Below, one piece after another: positions 41,195 through 52,873 of a DNA stretch of 64,000 nucleotides. Numbering within the stretch: position 1 is the stretch's first letter; the number at the start of each line of letters is the position of its first letter. The stretch is from Nymphalis io. Its lineage: Eukaryota; Arthropoda; Insecta; Lepidoptera; Nymphalidae. The notes under the pieces are model-generated. The model saw nothing but the letters and a program-made list of their open reading frames with translations, had not been told where the DNA came from and searched no databases. The translations under genes were made by a program, and so were the position numbers. The stretch covers positions 10,763,501-10,827,500 of the forward strand of contig NC_065894.1 of the NCBI RefSeq assembly GCF_905147045.1, read 5' to 3'.

Positions 41195-43749
41195 TATTAC
41201 TGTTATTAGATTGTTGATTTTTGTATAACTAAGTTCAAAATAATCATTGGGTAATGAACACGTTTCTATTCATAAGAATAAGTTGAATGACAGTTTATGT
41301 ATATTTATATCTGAAGAATACTAACAATACAGTAACATATAATTTTATAACTTACGCAGTTTATTTGTTTCAGCGTGTCGAACAGCTTTGTCCGTGTCTT
41401 CGTGTCAAATTTTGTCATGGAAATGACGTTTTCAGATTATGGAAACTCATTAATTTCATGTAATATTCTACATGGAATTAATGAATCACACTTAATATTC
41501 TATATGCAAATCGGGATCGGAATTATTTTAATTCGTACCTAATCAAACATGTACATATTTTATATAAAAAAATGTCAGTTTTTTATATATGTTAGCATAA
41601 GTCCAATCATTGTTATATACTGTGTAGCTAATTTCGATCACTTAATTTTATACTTTCTCATTAGATGTCCCAACAACGTTAAAAAAACAGAAAATTACTT
41701 ATTGTTAGAAATATAATTATTATATAATAGTTATATACTTCTCTTAATATATTTAATAATTACATATTTCTATATTGTAATTTATTTAACAAAAATATAA
41801 TCGGTTTCAGAACGTTATTGGTATTGTTTCGTAATAAAGTTAAAAAAAGAGAACTGAACGAAGTGTCCCCTTTTTCAAGACGACGAACAAAGCTCATACA
41901 AACAGCTTAAGCTTTTCTGAGCCTACACTCACTCTCTCAGTACAATTGTATTTATATTTCATTTTTTCGAACATAATGACTGCACTACGAGTATAAAGGT
42001 GTTTCTTATTCAGGTATTCGAATGTGAAATTAATAAAAAGTTTATATACACTTTATTTATGATATTATCAATACATAGATAAATAAATAAAATAAAATGA
42101 ATATTGACTGATATATAGATCCAATGATAATTAATTTACCAAAAAGTAAAAATAAGCATAACAACAAGAAAAATATTAAGTATATCCGTAATTCAACGAA
42201 CATTGTTTTGTTAAATACTTATTTACTTCATACAATTTGTTTACCTATTATAAAACAAATATGTGATAAATATATTTGTTATTATTTAATGTACGGTGTT
42301 TCTCTACTTTGTAACAATATTATTCTAGTATTCACATAATGGAAAAAGTTTAAAATAATGTTGCCAACAAAGTTTGATTGAATAGCACGCGTGCGTCCAG
42401 TTTGAATTTTAAAAATATGCTAAATAAAGTAAGCCCTCGTCTAAATGTCTACGTATTGTAAAAAAGTTACATTTTATTATTAAATATATAATTTATGTAA
42501 ATAATGATGAATTCGATATTATTATTATATAAATTCGATATTAGTATAACAAATTATATCCGATTGTATTTTTAATTAAATAATTCCTACAGAGTAATAA
42601 AAAATTAAAATGGCACAAACAAAAAATATTTTTTCAAACACGGCGCCGCAACTGATAGCCTTCGATGTATACATTTTTGTATTATATTATATTTTGATTC
42701 GTCTCGACTTTTGCGTACATGAAATAGATGACGTCGTATAACAGCGACTGTATGTACGATTTTTGCGACATTGCTTGCATGCGCAATGCTTCGTAGACGT
42801 ACACAATTATATAGAGTCGTACCGTGACGTAGCGTGCTGTGCCGCGCTGAGGTAAATTATAAAGACGACCAATAATAAATTAGGGCAAAATATGACAGTG
42901 AAATAAAGAAATATATTCTAAATAGAAAGATATATAAATAGAAGTTTTATACACAATTAATAACTAATAAGATATTTTTTTCCCTGTTATACCTTCTTTC
43001 CTTATTTTTTATCAATGTGCCTTCACATTATCTGAGTTTTTCAATAAGATAATATTATGTTCCAACGTAGATTGAAAGTGTCTAATTTCACGGAAAAGAA
43101 ATTAAACTACTAAACAAGAATAAAGAGCAAGATTAGCGTTTAATCATACAGTTTTATAGCAAACAAAAGTTTATATAATAATATAAGCAAGTTAAATATA
43201 CTGGTTTATCAAAGGATTACATATAAAATTGAGGTATTTCATCAACCTATATCTAAACTAATATATAAAGCTGAAGAATTATTTGTTTGAACGTGCTAAT
43301 CTCAGAATTTACCAGTACGATTCGAAAAAAAATGTTTTTTTTTAGGTGGTTTATGTATTGAGAAAGGTTATACAGCATGATTAGCATACCTAGGGGGTGG
43401 AGCGGTGACGTTTTACGCGGGTAAGCAGTTACTTGTTTGCAATATTGCAAGATTATTATCGTAAGCCCTCACATTTACTTTTACTCCTTCCATAACAGGT
43501 TGCTACTTGATTTTAATAAATATAGTAACAATTGAAATCGAACTCACCCTGGTTGTTTTGTTTCGTTCATCAATTTGTTTGCCTCTGAAAGTCATTACAG
43601 CATATCACGTGGTTACTCTACAGATCTTGAAAGTGTTTTCATTCTACAAAAAAAGAGGCCAACAATATGGGATGGGATTTTTATTTACGATTTAGTTAAA
43701 AACAGTTTATTCTATAAACAAATACCGCCGTACATTAGGTCCATGGTCG
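41195..43749. other. Intergenic, with an unexplained CG-rich patch
   Basis: AT-rich DNA except 42680-42850, which has many CG steps (GATGACGTCGTATAACAGCG, CGTGACGTAGCGTGCTGTGC). No ORF or known repeat was matched there. Confidence 0.4.
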
Positions 43750-44010
43750 TTTGATACGAAAAAAAATATAAAAGATCTCTCTAAGATACTAGTCTACACT
43801 TCTGGTGACCCAAGAGCTGGCGCTTATTTAGCCCAAATGCCGGGTCTAGCGGTGCAGAGCAATAGTGCCAGCGTCTTGGGTATAAAGCCACAGGACAATC
43901 TTTTAGACGGCGTGTTTTTGCTATAAATTTGTAATGTTTATTTTATTTTATTTTTTATTTTATATATTATAAAAATAACTGAACATAGTTTTATTAGGTT
44001 AAATATATGT
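43750..44010 (+). mobile_element. 3' tail of a retroelement ORF, copy 2
   Basis: From about 43797 the frame reads TSGDPRAGAYLAQMPGLAVQ and later ASVLGIKPQDNLLDGVFLL, stop near 43926. Homologous to 5199-5480 over coding and 3' UTR. Confidence 0.6.
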
Positions 44011-44397
44011 AATAAAGAATGTTACCTAACTAAACAAATAACACTGTATATGAATTGACCACCGCCGAAAAAAGGCGTTATTTGCATTCAACTAGACCAT
44101 AGGATGCACAAATTGGATCCCAAAATAGTCCTATAAAAGTGATTGGTTTAAAGTCAATGTAATGAGGATGTGGCACCGCCATGGTTATTGGGAGTAAATT
44201 GACACAATTGCTCGTCGAAGACATGACGCCTACATGCCAAGAATTATTCGATAAAGGTCTTTGGTGTTTTAAATTTTCAAGGTCCAATACCAAAAATTTA
44301 AATGTGAGAATAAAATAAAATTACTTCAAGCACAATAAAATAAACTATATAATCACATATCAATTTAATCAATTAAATTATTTTCATTAAATAATAA

Positions 44398-44609
44398 TAA
44401 TGCCCTCCAGACCGATTTCGGCCACAGCGGCCAATGTCAAGGGAGATTAGCCAACTGCGCAGGAGATATCATAGTGCACAAGTGTATAGTGCACAGGTAC
44501 ACTCTCCATTCCCTAGCTCTCGTAATCCGATGGGACGGCAATCCGACACGATCGGAAAGAGATCAGGACCAACGGCTTTAAGTGCTTTCCGAGGCACGGG
44601 ATTGTAGGC
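44398..44609 (-). mobile_element. SINE family E, truncated
   Basis: Reverse: CCTCCAGACCGATTTCGGCC through ATCGGAAAGAGATCAGGACC, TTTCCGAGGCACGGGA. The head half is missing; a LINE 3' end follows within 25 bases. Confidence 0.75.
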
Positions 44610-44633
44610 TTAGGTTTAGGTTTAAAGATTATT

Positions 44634-46240
44634 TATTCCCATAAAGACAATTACATCACTTACATGAGAACACAATTGAAGAAAAAATACAAACAATTAA
44701 CAGACATTCGTTGTCGTACTTACATTTTTCAATGGAGAAAATAACACACAAATCATCAAACACAATTTGAAATAACACACAAAACATCACCACGATTTCA
44801 AAACCACTCTTATTCCATTCTACATACTCAGACAGATATTTTTGTAATAATATATTGAGACAGTCGCTTTTTGAATATATGAGATGGCGGCAGCTTGGCC
44901 TGTGGCACTTTGGTAGATATAAGGCCGTGATCCGAAGAACCAAGTGGAGCTTGAACCACAACCTGATATTCCACCGGGTGAGAAGTCAGCAGAAGATCCA
45001 GTAGAGAAGGCGCTTGCCCATCAATGTCTGGGATCCTGGTGGGCTGATCAACCAGTTGGGTCAAGTCGTGTGTGAGAGCAAAAGCATGAGCAGTTCTTCT
45101 AGCATGGTCAGTTTTGAGGGATTTCAACCATGATTCATGGTGAGCATTAAAATCCCCCAAAAACACCAATTCCGCGTTAGGAAACTGCTCTTGCGCAGCA
45201 TCTGCCACCCGACTGAGATGGTCAAATAATCGGCTTGTCTCCAAGTCACCATTGTGGGATCTGTAGAGGCACACGTATACTCGACTCTGACGAACCAGGT
45301 CCACACGTACCACCAACATGGAGAAGGAGGGGTCCTCCAAGCAGCGCAATCGGTGACAACAAACATCCGCCCTGACGAACAAGCATACTCCGGCTTTCGC
45401 TTTAAAAGATTCTTCAAGCATGTAGCCGGGATAGTTAAGGTAGCTGGTGTCGGCAGGGCGGAGTATTTGCGTCTCCGTGAGAAACAACATTGCTGGCCGT
45501 GCTGTCTCGAGATGGTGGTGGACAGCGTTGAGGTTAGCGTGGAGTCCTCGGATGTTAGAGAACTCGACCTCAAACAGCGTGGGTATGGTGGGGGTGTGCA
45601 CCGCTGAACGACCGTTATTTCTTAGTTGCGCTACCATTTGGAAAAATAAGGAAAAGTGACGTGAAGCGAGCGACGTATTGCCACAATAGGGATGGGCAAA
45701 GATGGAGGCGTGTTTTCCCAAATGGTTGCCAAAAGGGTAAATATACTGATCCGCCGGACGGAAGGGCCCCCGAACCCCCCCGGAAGTGGCCGCCGGGACC
45801 CCACCTTCCGGTCACCAACCGACACGACGGTCCACCCCGAGATTATGCGTGGCCTAGTGGGGCAGCCTCGCGAGCTGGTTAGGCACGCTCGGGCCCCTGT
45901 ACTATGCCACGGGTGGCCAGCGGAACAGCCGTTGCTTCAGGTCTCCTTGTCTGGCAGGTCAATACAGTTTCCCCCGGCATTGGTTCAACAGCCGTCTCCA
46001 CTGGACCAACACCCATCGCGGCAATACTCGCTCGGGCACTGGCTGTACGCTGGCTGACCTCGAAACGCGGCTGCAAGCCACTTTACGAGTTTTTCACTAT
46101 GCGTACGTTGGTAACAAGCCAGGCGGATGTTAGCGTCCTACCACCAGACAAGCAGATGGTCGCTCAGATATCCCTTAGTCGCCTCTTACGACACCCGTGG
46201 GAAAGAGAGGGGCAGTGAAATGTATTCTTTCTCCGTCACT
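44634..46240 (-). mobile_element. Internally deleted non-LTR retrotransposon (LINE)
   Basis: Minus-strand order is 5' region (46240 to about 45720), endonuclease domain (about 45610-44890), then a 3' UTR that ends AATAAATAATCTTTAAACCT near 44634. The reverse transcriptase is missing: the endonuclease joins AT-rich 3' sequence after residue 283 or so of the ORF. The 5' part is GC-rich and contains a tract (46160-46220) typical of LINE 5' regions in Lepidoptera. It cannot move on its own. Confidence 0.78.
44828..45721 (-). pseudogene. LINE endonuclease (APE-type) ORF fragment
   Basis: 297 codons are open. Visible endonuclease motifs are NIRGLHANLN (56-65), LTETQ with the catalytic Glu (E83), FLGDFNAHH (187-195), SLLDLLLTS (239-247) and GSSDHGL (261-267). 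These are the apurinic-endonuclease motifs of non-LTR elements, with all key residues present. After about KLPPSHIFKK the frame runs into unrelated 3' sequence, so the reverse transcriptase domain is absent. The first 30 residues may be untranslated in the native element. Confidence 0.85.
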
Positions 46241-46319
46241 GCACGGATGGAACTTTTTTTTTTTGAGAAACACAAGGTCGTGTTTATTTGCAGGACGGCC
46301 GAACTGTAAGAAATTACGA

Positions 46320-46600
46320 TGTACCCACATTTATATGTATAAAATAAAGAGTATAAAAGGGTCTCAAACGTTTTTCGAGATCAGTTTATCGTTACGCTGC
46401 CCGAAGGCAACTTAGTCGTGACATTCATAAAGTGTAATCGCGATTTAATTGAGGACTAATAATTGTGAAAGAAAACCGTGTTTTAATTGTATTATGATTT
46501 AAGAGTGATTGATGTGTGAAGTGATTTAAAATAAAATTGTGTGATAGTAAATTGGTGTTTTAAATTATAATCGCCACCCTCGAAGAAATTATTTTACACA
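46320..46600 (+). promoter_or_regulatory. LTR-like promoter region (possible solo-LTR remnant)
   Basis: TATAAAAG (46352-46359) and the initiator TCAGTT (46381-46386, A at 46383) are 31 bases apart, and AGTCGT lies at +32. Two AT-rich AATAAA-like sites follow. This layout is common in insect LTR retrotransposon LTRs. No opposing LTR, primer-binding site or polyprotein is seen, so a host promoter is also possible. Confidence 0.4.
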
Positions 46601-47062
46601 CATTACAAATTTAAATAACTTAATCATATTGTATATATTTAACATAAAGAAAATCCCCGGTGAAATATAATGAAAATATTTTTGGGAAACTAGGAAGGGT
46701 CGATGGTACCGTATAAACTAACACTGTTTATTAGTATTGACCATTAAACGCATTATCTGAAGACTTAACCTAAGACAACAATCCCCGTTTACAGCTGACT
46801 AGGCATAGTATATTCGCTTAAGGAATACGGCGACAATGGTTTAACGGTAAAAGGAAGACAAAGCATAGATTGATAAATCAATACATCAATTAAAATTACG
46901 CACATTCAATGCTTCCATCATTTAAACTACTATAACAAAATATATATAATTATAAATAAAGTAATTCACTATCAATAAATTCACTCAAAAAATGTAATCG
47001 GTAGTAGGGCTTTGTGCAAGCCCGCCTGGGTAGATACCACCCATTCATCACATATTCGAACC

Positions 47063-47268
47063 GTAACAGCCTGTGAATCTCCCACTGCTGGGCTAAAGGC
47101 CTCCTCTCCTCTTTTTGAGGAGAAGGTTTGGAGCTTATTCCACCAAGCTGCTCCAATGCGGGTAGGTAGAATTCACATGTGGCAGAACTTCAGTGAAATT
47201 AGACACATGCAGGTTTCCCTACGATGTTTTCCTTCACCGTAAAGCACGAGATGAATTATAATCACAAT
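47063..47268 (-). mobile_element. SINE A inserted in family B, head missing
   Basis: GTAACAGCCTGTGAATCTCC through AAGCACGAGATGAATTATAA, then a TAATTACAATTACA tract. The tRNA head was not copied (5' truncation). The flanks ATTCGAACC and ATACGAACG suggest the target duplication. Confidence 0.82.
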
Positions 47269-47344
47269 TATAATTACAATTACATATACGAACGCCAAAT
47301 AGCAATACTCAGTATTTTTGTGTTCCGTTTTGAAAAGTGAGTGA

Positions 47345-47554
47345 CCCGTTTTCTTTTAACGCTGGAAAACGCGTTACGGGTTTCCCCCACGGGAACAACG
47401 GAGGGTATGTGAACATCGGAATACCCACTAAAAAACCAGCGGTACTCTTTCCGTCTTAACGAGGAGGACCACGGGATCGCTTTCGCATGCTACCGTGACA
47501 CTCTGACGGCCCGCCTATGCGGGCCTCCATTCTCTAGGGAGGGTTCCCAGGGAG
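47345..47554 (-). mobile_element. Family C inserted in family B, most complete copy
   Basis: AGTGAGTGA lies on both sides (47336-47344 and 47555-47563). In addition to the core it holds a GGCCCGC..GCGGGCC stem and CTCTAGGGAGGGTTCCCAGG, which the other copies lack. Confidence 0.8.
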
Positions 47555-47872
47555 AGTGAGTGATCCTATGTAACTGCAGGCACAATCAAGCATACAATAT
47601 ACAAGCACAATGGTTAATATTTCTCACTGCATCGATGTCTATGGGCGATGGTGACCACTTACCATGAGGTCGCCTTTTGTAGGTCCTCCTACCAATATTA
47701 TGAAAAACACTAGGACGTCATTAATATTCAGAAATCACAAAAGACATTTGGATCAATGAACAGTAATATTCTTTTCGTATTCGAATTATTTTAAGGAATA
47801 TCACTTTCTACAAATTCTAATAAGGACACAATAAATTATTTAGATTCGAACTAGCTTCAGTATTAAAAAAAA

Positions 47873-48092
47873 CCGAGAAGGCTCAGTGGCAAGAACGAGT
47901 GAATCTTAACCGATGATCGTGACTTTAAGCCCGGGCAAGCACCGTTGAATATTCAACCTAGGAGGAAACCTGTCGAATTTCACTGAAATTCTGCCACATG
48001 TGTATTCTACCAACCCGCATTGGAGCAGCGTGGTGGAATAAGCTTTAAAACTTCTCCTCAAAAAGGGAGAGGATGCTCTCCCAGGCTCTCGC
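47873..48092 (+). mobile_element. SINE A with internal deletion
   Basis: The head CCGAGAAGGCTCAGTGGCAA is followed by a deletion of about 75 bases near 47955 (ATTCAACCTAGGAGGAAACC), then the 3' body. Confidence 0.8.
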
Positions 48093-48939
48093 AAGAGCAA
48101 AGAAATTAATTATTTAATTATTTTTTTTAGTACTAGTACACTTGAATGTTGATGGAGTAATAAATAAACTGATGCCTTTCTTGTGGTCACGCTACTGCTA
48201 AATTGACTGTATGTTTTTATACTCGGGCATATTTATTACGAGCATAAAGTTTATCATGTGGACTTAGTCTGTATAGTTAATAAAATATTATGAGAGAACT
48301 GTCTCGTTGGCTTAGTGTTATTGTATGTTATATATGCTGTATCCCCGAAGTACCCAGGACTTATATACAGCAAATATCAATCAAAGCCCGGATCAGGCCA
48401 ATAAATAGTTAATAATTTCCACTAACAGCTCTGGGCTTAGAAATTAATATCTCTCCACTCACTATAAAAGCATTATTTGGTCACGCGCATAGATCGTCCC
48501 CAGGCCTCAATTGATTGGAGGTTGACTAAGGAAGACCAAGCGTTCACAATGCGATATCGCTATGAACCCCCTTAACCAAATCAAGTACGTTTTTAAACTA
48601 AAATACTATTAATTCATTAAAGTGAAACCTTTGCGTATATTGAAAAATAAAAATTTAATTCTAAGATAAAAAGTTACACAATATTATTTAGTACAAAAGT
48701 TACATTTTGTTATAAAGACGAATATAAGGTCCGGCGTGTCAATTCGTCAACACCTCTACAATTGCCGGACGACAGTTAAATGATACCTTCCTATGTCCTT
48801 GTGTGGTACAATATGATATTTTAAATATTGAACGTCTCGAGACTGTTTAAAGAACAGTTTAGCATACCGACTGAGATTCTACATAATAAGAATAATAAAA
48901 ATACCTTTGTACCAGATAGATAGTACAGACGTGTGCTTA

Positions 48940-49215
48940 TTTTAGAACCCAGGGCCGTGGGAGAAAGAATACGCAGTAGCAGCCCCGATTTTGCTACCTG
49001 AATCCCATACACTCATATCTTATGTATACTCATGACTGTAAAGCACGTGAATCAGCTGTTCGTCTGTTCGTCTGTAAAGCACGTGAATCGTGAATTATCT
49101 CAGTAGGGAGTGTTTACGCACACACTTGTGTACTTCTTCGCTTTAGTCTCCGAATGGCTAGTCTTTGAGGGTAGCCTCCGTGGAAGAAATTCGATCTGAA
49201 CTCACGAGGACAATC
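48940..49215 (+). mobile_element. SINE E, degenerate with local duplication
   Basis: ATACGCAGTAGCAGCCCCGA, GTTTACGCACACACTTGTGT and CCTCCGTGG follow family E order. CTGTAAAGCACGTGAATC is present twice (about 49036 and 49070). Confidence 0.5.
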
Positions 49216-49744
49216 TTATTATTTGCATAATGCTTTTGTACTAGTTTCATAATTTTCACTGAGTATGTAAATAAATGTATCTCTCTGCATCAATCTACGA
49301 ATAGATATGTTTCTATTAGATAAACCTTCTTCCGTATAAAATACAACATTGTTCGAAAATTTTGAAATCAAGGACATAATACTTTCGACCATTTCCCGTT
49401 AAATATCAAAATCAATATATCTTCATGAGTATTAAATTAAATGTAAAGCTACCGACGGTTTGGAATGTTATGTATGTATGTTAAATATTTTACCGCAAAA
49501 ACTTCCAAGGAACTCCGTATCTAGTTACTTTGTCTCAAATAAACTAAGGTTAGTTATAATCATTTATAAACGAAAATATCGCGAAAATCTCTCTGTTTGT
49601 TTCTTCCCTGTTGTGATGTAATCCTCTATCCACTACAAATATTTATTTGTGTAAAGCGTAAAGCTTGGATTAAGTTTTTAGTGTTATATTTATTATAAGA
49701 GCATGGGAGTTCAAATTATACATAATTGATTTATGAACACATAC

Positions 49745-49850
49745 GGCTTTTAAACGTTATTTAGCAGATGTTTGGTAAAACGCTGATGCATCTCTTTCAA
49801 TCATCATCGATTTGACAGTAGAATTAAGAAGACACAGCATAACCAACTTC
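49745..49850 (+). repeat. Family Z, copy 4
   Basis: CGGCTTTTAAACGTTATTTA, CATCTCTTTCAATCATCATC, GATTTGACAGTAGAATTAAG, AAGACACAGCAT. Confidence 0.5.
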
Positions 49851-51080
49851 TAAACAACAAAAAAACCGTTACTGTTCATTTAGTAGTATAAATTACTCTT
49901 GTAACTTGCAGCACACGGTCAAATGACAAATCGTGGCAACCCACGTATTCCATTCTACGAAATACTTTAATACGCGATTTTTATCTCGATCTCTCCGTCT
50001 TGCGTTAAATTCGGTAAAAAGGAATTATTGTCTTCGTTAAAATTGTCTTGTTGAACTAGTTAAGGCTAATTTCATTTAAACAGTGCTAAATGGTCTCACA
50101 TTATTTAATTGAAATTAATTAACTATCAACAGATCGTATCCGGAGAAATTGTTCTAGCTTTCTTATTTTAAATACTAAAACTGACATATATTAAGAGAAT
50201 GGTTTCTTTGACTATGCTTAAATTAAAAAAAAGATTTAACTATATCATGACAGATGTGCTAAAGCTATTATGGCCTAAGAACTCCTCTCCTTTTTGCGAA
50301 ATCGGCTTGCAGCGTAATATCTACAAAATTTTCGTTTTCACCCAAAAAAAAACCGTTTTCATAACTAAAAACTACAAATCAGCAGACCGAGTACTCTTTA
50401 ACGACATTCTATTAAAATCAACGCCGATGCCAATTCGATACCTGGGCATATATGAGTCATGTTTTTTTTTAATAATAATATTATCTCACGTTAAGATACA
50501 ATCATCATCATCATCATCATCATGATACAATTGCATTATTTAATACCGGTGTAAAGAGTAAGTAAACCAGAATAATAACCGGGGATGGAAAATAATGGAT
50601 GTATCAGATCTGACCCCCACGGATGATAGCGCACTTCCAATGTATGCACATACTAAGTATCTATTAAAATGTTAATAAGCCTTCATTGTCCCTGTATTTA
50701 TAACTAAAAGCAATGATCTCTATTAATAGACATTTTTTAACTGTGACAATATTGTAATAAATCCAAAAATATTTATTTTAAAATCGTAATCTTAAAATTA
50801 AACTGTATTATTTCTGCAGCTCATCGTACTTTGACTAAAGTTGTTAATTTTTTTTCATAAAAATATATGCGGATATTTTTTAACTAAAAACGTAATTAAA
50901 AAAAACAAATAATTATTATACTATACTTGAGTTTGGCAAAATATTTGGCGCTCAACTAGCAAAGACACACGTCATAAGAGAAAAAAAGTTGTAGAACGAC
51001 ACCTTCTACAATTACTATCTTTTTTTCTCAACCTAACATCTATAATTACTAACTTTTTTTCTTGTAAAAAGATATCATAA
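49851..51080. other. Intergenic, no gene recognised
   Basis: The 108-codon frame at 50199-50525 ends in the ATC microsatellite and is Lys/Phe-rich like random AT DNA. No domain. Confidence 0.45.
50501..50523. repeat. (ATC)n microsatellite
   Basis: Seven ATC units. Confidence 0.9.
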
Positions 51081-51093
51081 TATGTTGTTATCA

Positions 51094-51425
51094 GTACAGT
51101 ACAGTAACAGCCTGTAAATGTCCCACTGCTGGGCTAAGGCCTCCTCTCCCTTTTTTTTTTTTTTTTTTGAGGAGAAGGTTTGGAGCTTATTCCACCACGC
51201 TGCTCCAGTGCGGGTTGGTGGAATACACATGTGGCAGAATTTCAATGAAATTAGGCACATGCAGGTTTCCTCACGATGTTTTCCTTCACCGTAAAGCACG
51301 AAATGAATTATAATTACAAATTAAGCACATGAAAAGTCAGTGGTGCTTGCCCGGGCTTGAACCCACGATCATCGGTTAAGATTCACGCGTTCTTACCACT
51401 GGGCCATCTCGGCTATTTTATTGGC
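51094..51425 (-). mobile_element. SINE family A with T-run expansion and exact 13-bp target duplication
   Basis: TATGTTGTTATCA at 51081-51093 and 51426-51438 flanks the copy. A T-run of about 17 bases at 51152-51168 replaces the usual short run. Confidence 0.92.
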
Positions 51426-51438
51426 TATGTTGTTATCA

Positions 51439-52691
51439 TGACTGATATATTTTTACATACTACATGAACTGTAAGCATAATGTAAGTCGTTGTATATGAC
51501 ACGCTTTGATCAGACACTATCAAAGGTTGCAGACAAATTCATATGCAGACATAATTAACCGCTGTTCTTGCTATTATTTTAATATTTTATGAAAATTCTA
51601 AGAAAATTTAATACAATAAATTTTCACTTCATTCTTTATAGCATAATCTTGTCCATGTATAATAGATAAATTATCAAATTTAACTCGGAAGAAAAAAAAT
51701 CCGATCCAAAAATACTTCACTGAAATGGGGCCGATCAAATCTTTGTGTTAATTACTTAAAAATAAGAGAACGATAAAATCGCCAGGAATCAAAATGTCTA
51801 GGATAAAAGTGGGTACAAAATTATTTCAGCAACAATATGTAAATACATATTAACAAGCAAAAACCAAAAGTAGGTCGCCAACAATGTCTGCTAGATTACT
51901 TTAAAAGGTTTCAGATTTAATGAATTAGGCTGCAAAAGAATTTTGGTTTTGACTAACGTGCGAATTACTATAACACCGTGAACGCGAAGAAAATTTTTCC
52001 TCATATAAAAACAAAGATCAGGTATTTGATTCTGCGATCTTTAGTTAAAAAATCTACGTGTTCTAACCACTGAACCGATTAAGCTCATAATATACAAACG
52101 ACATAATATAGAAGGAATTATAAAGACATTATCACGCGATTTATATATAAAAAATAACGACATAGTATATTTTAACATTTCTAACAAGATAACTACTTAA
52201 ATCTAGGAAAAAAAACCAAAATCAAACAAAAAGTCATACGCATATCACAATGAATCATTATTTTATCGTTAGTAACCAAAATATTTGTTTACAAATCAAC
52301 CATCAGTAATAGTTATTCGCATCGTGTCATTGCGATTTTCCTGAAACGTTGGCGTGGTTACAATATACTTCCGCTGGCGTCAAAGAGTACAAGTAGCAGA
52401 AGCGACTTGGATATAGTGTCTTCCTTACATAATATACTTATTTTTTAATTATATATCAATGAATACTAGTTTTAATAGCATACCATTACAAATCACTTTT
52501 GTCACAACGGCATAATTTTCATGTTTTGCTAATTAACCCTATTTTTGTCCTGAATATCACGTATGATTCATGGTTATTGTTTAACTATTGTATCTGCTGT
52601 TTAGAAATTGAACCAGTTAAATAATTTATAAATATATACAAAAAAACTAATCATTTTATTTATATCTATTCTTTGAACTGCGCGGGCGCGT
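51439..52691. other. Upstream region of NPC2
   Basis: AT-rich. 52320-52430 is richer in CG and GGCGT steps and may be regulatory; no known motif was identified. Confidence 0.35.
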
Positions 52692-52806
52692 TATAAAGAA
52701 CCATATTATAAAGGACGCGACACACAGTCCATCCGCTAGGTCAGTCTGCCGCCAACGCGCGAGTCGAACTTACGTTAGCGCGCGAATTTACTAACATCAA
52801 AACAAA
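52692..52806 (+). promoter_or_regulatory. NPC2 core promoter and leader
   Basis: Two TATAAA boxes lie at 52692-52697 and 52707-52712. CACAGT (A at 52726) and TCAGTC (A at 52743) lie about 34-36 bases after them and could be start sites. The leader is GC-rich, with many CG and GCGC steps, unlike the surrounding DNA. Confidence 0.5.
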
Positions 52807-52873
52807 ATGTTGTTTTTAATTACTGTTGCAGTAATACTGGCCAGTGCGCAAGCTAAATTTTACACGGACTGTG
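52807..52873 (+). CDS. NPC2: NPC2 exon 1
   Basis: Encodes the signal peptide and the mature start KFYTDC, ending in phase 1 at donor G|GTATGG. The AACAAAATG context fits an insect start codon. The intron soon breaks the frame. Confidence 0.9.

Larger units (their letters stand above)
47000..47707 (-). mobile_element. Family B repeat interrupted by SINE A and family C
   Basis: Family B (reverse) is in three pieces: 47000-47062 (GGGCTTTGTGCAAGCCCGCC), about 47285-47344 (TGTGTTCCGTTTTGAAAAGT) and 47555-47707 (TAACTGCAGGCACAATCAAG to AGGTCCTCCTACC). Confidence 0.78.

Noticed and set aside
44656..44961. 101-codon minus frame as a host membrane protein
   Set aside because: It is the 3' UTR of the deleted LINE plus its junction. 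The hydrophobic look comes from T-rich DNA.
45254..45659. Plus-strand frames of 70-121 codons over 45254-46309
   Set aside because: They lie antisense to, or upstream of, the LINE endonuclease ORF in GC-rich repeat DNA. The minus-strand frame carries the real motifs.
50199..50525. 108-codon frame as a gene
   Set aside because: It runs through AT-rich DNA into an ATC microsatellite, with no domain, no splice context and no codon bias.
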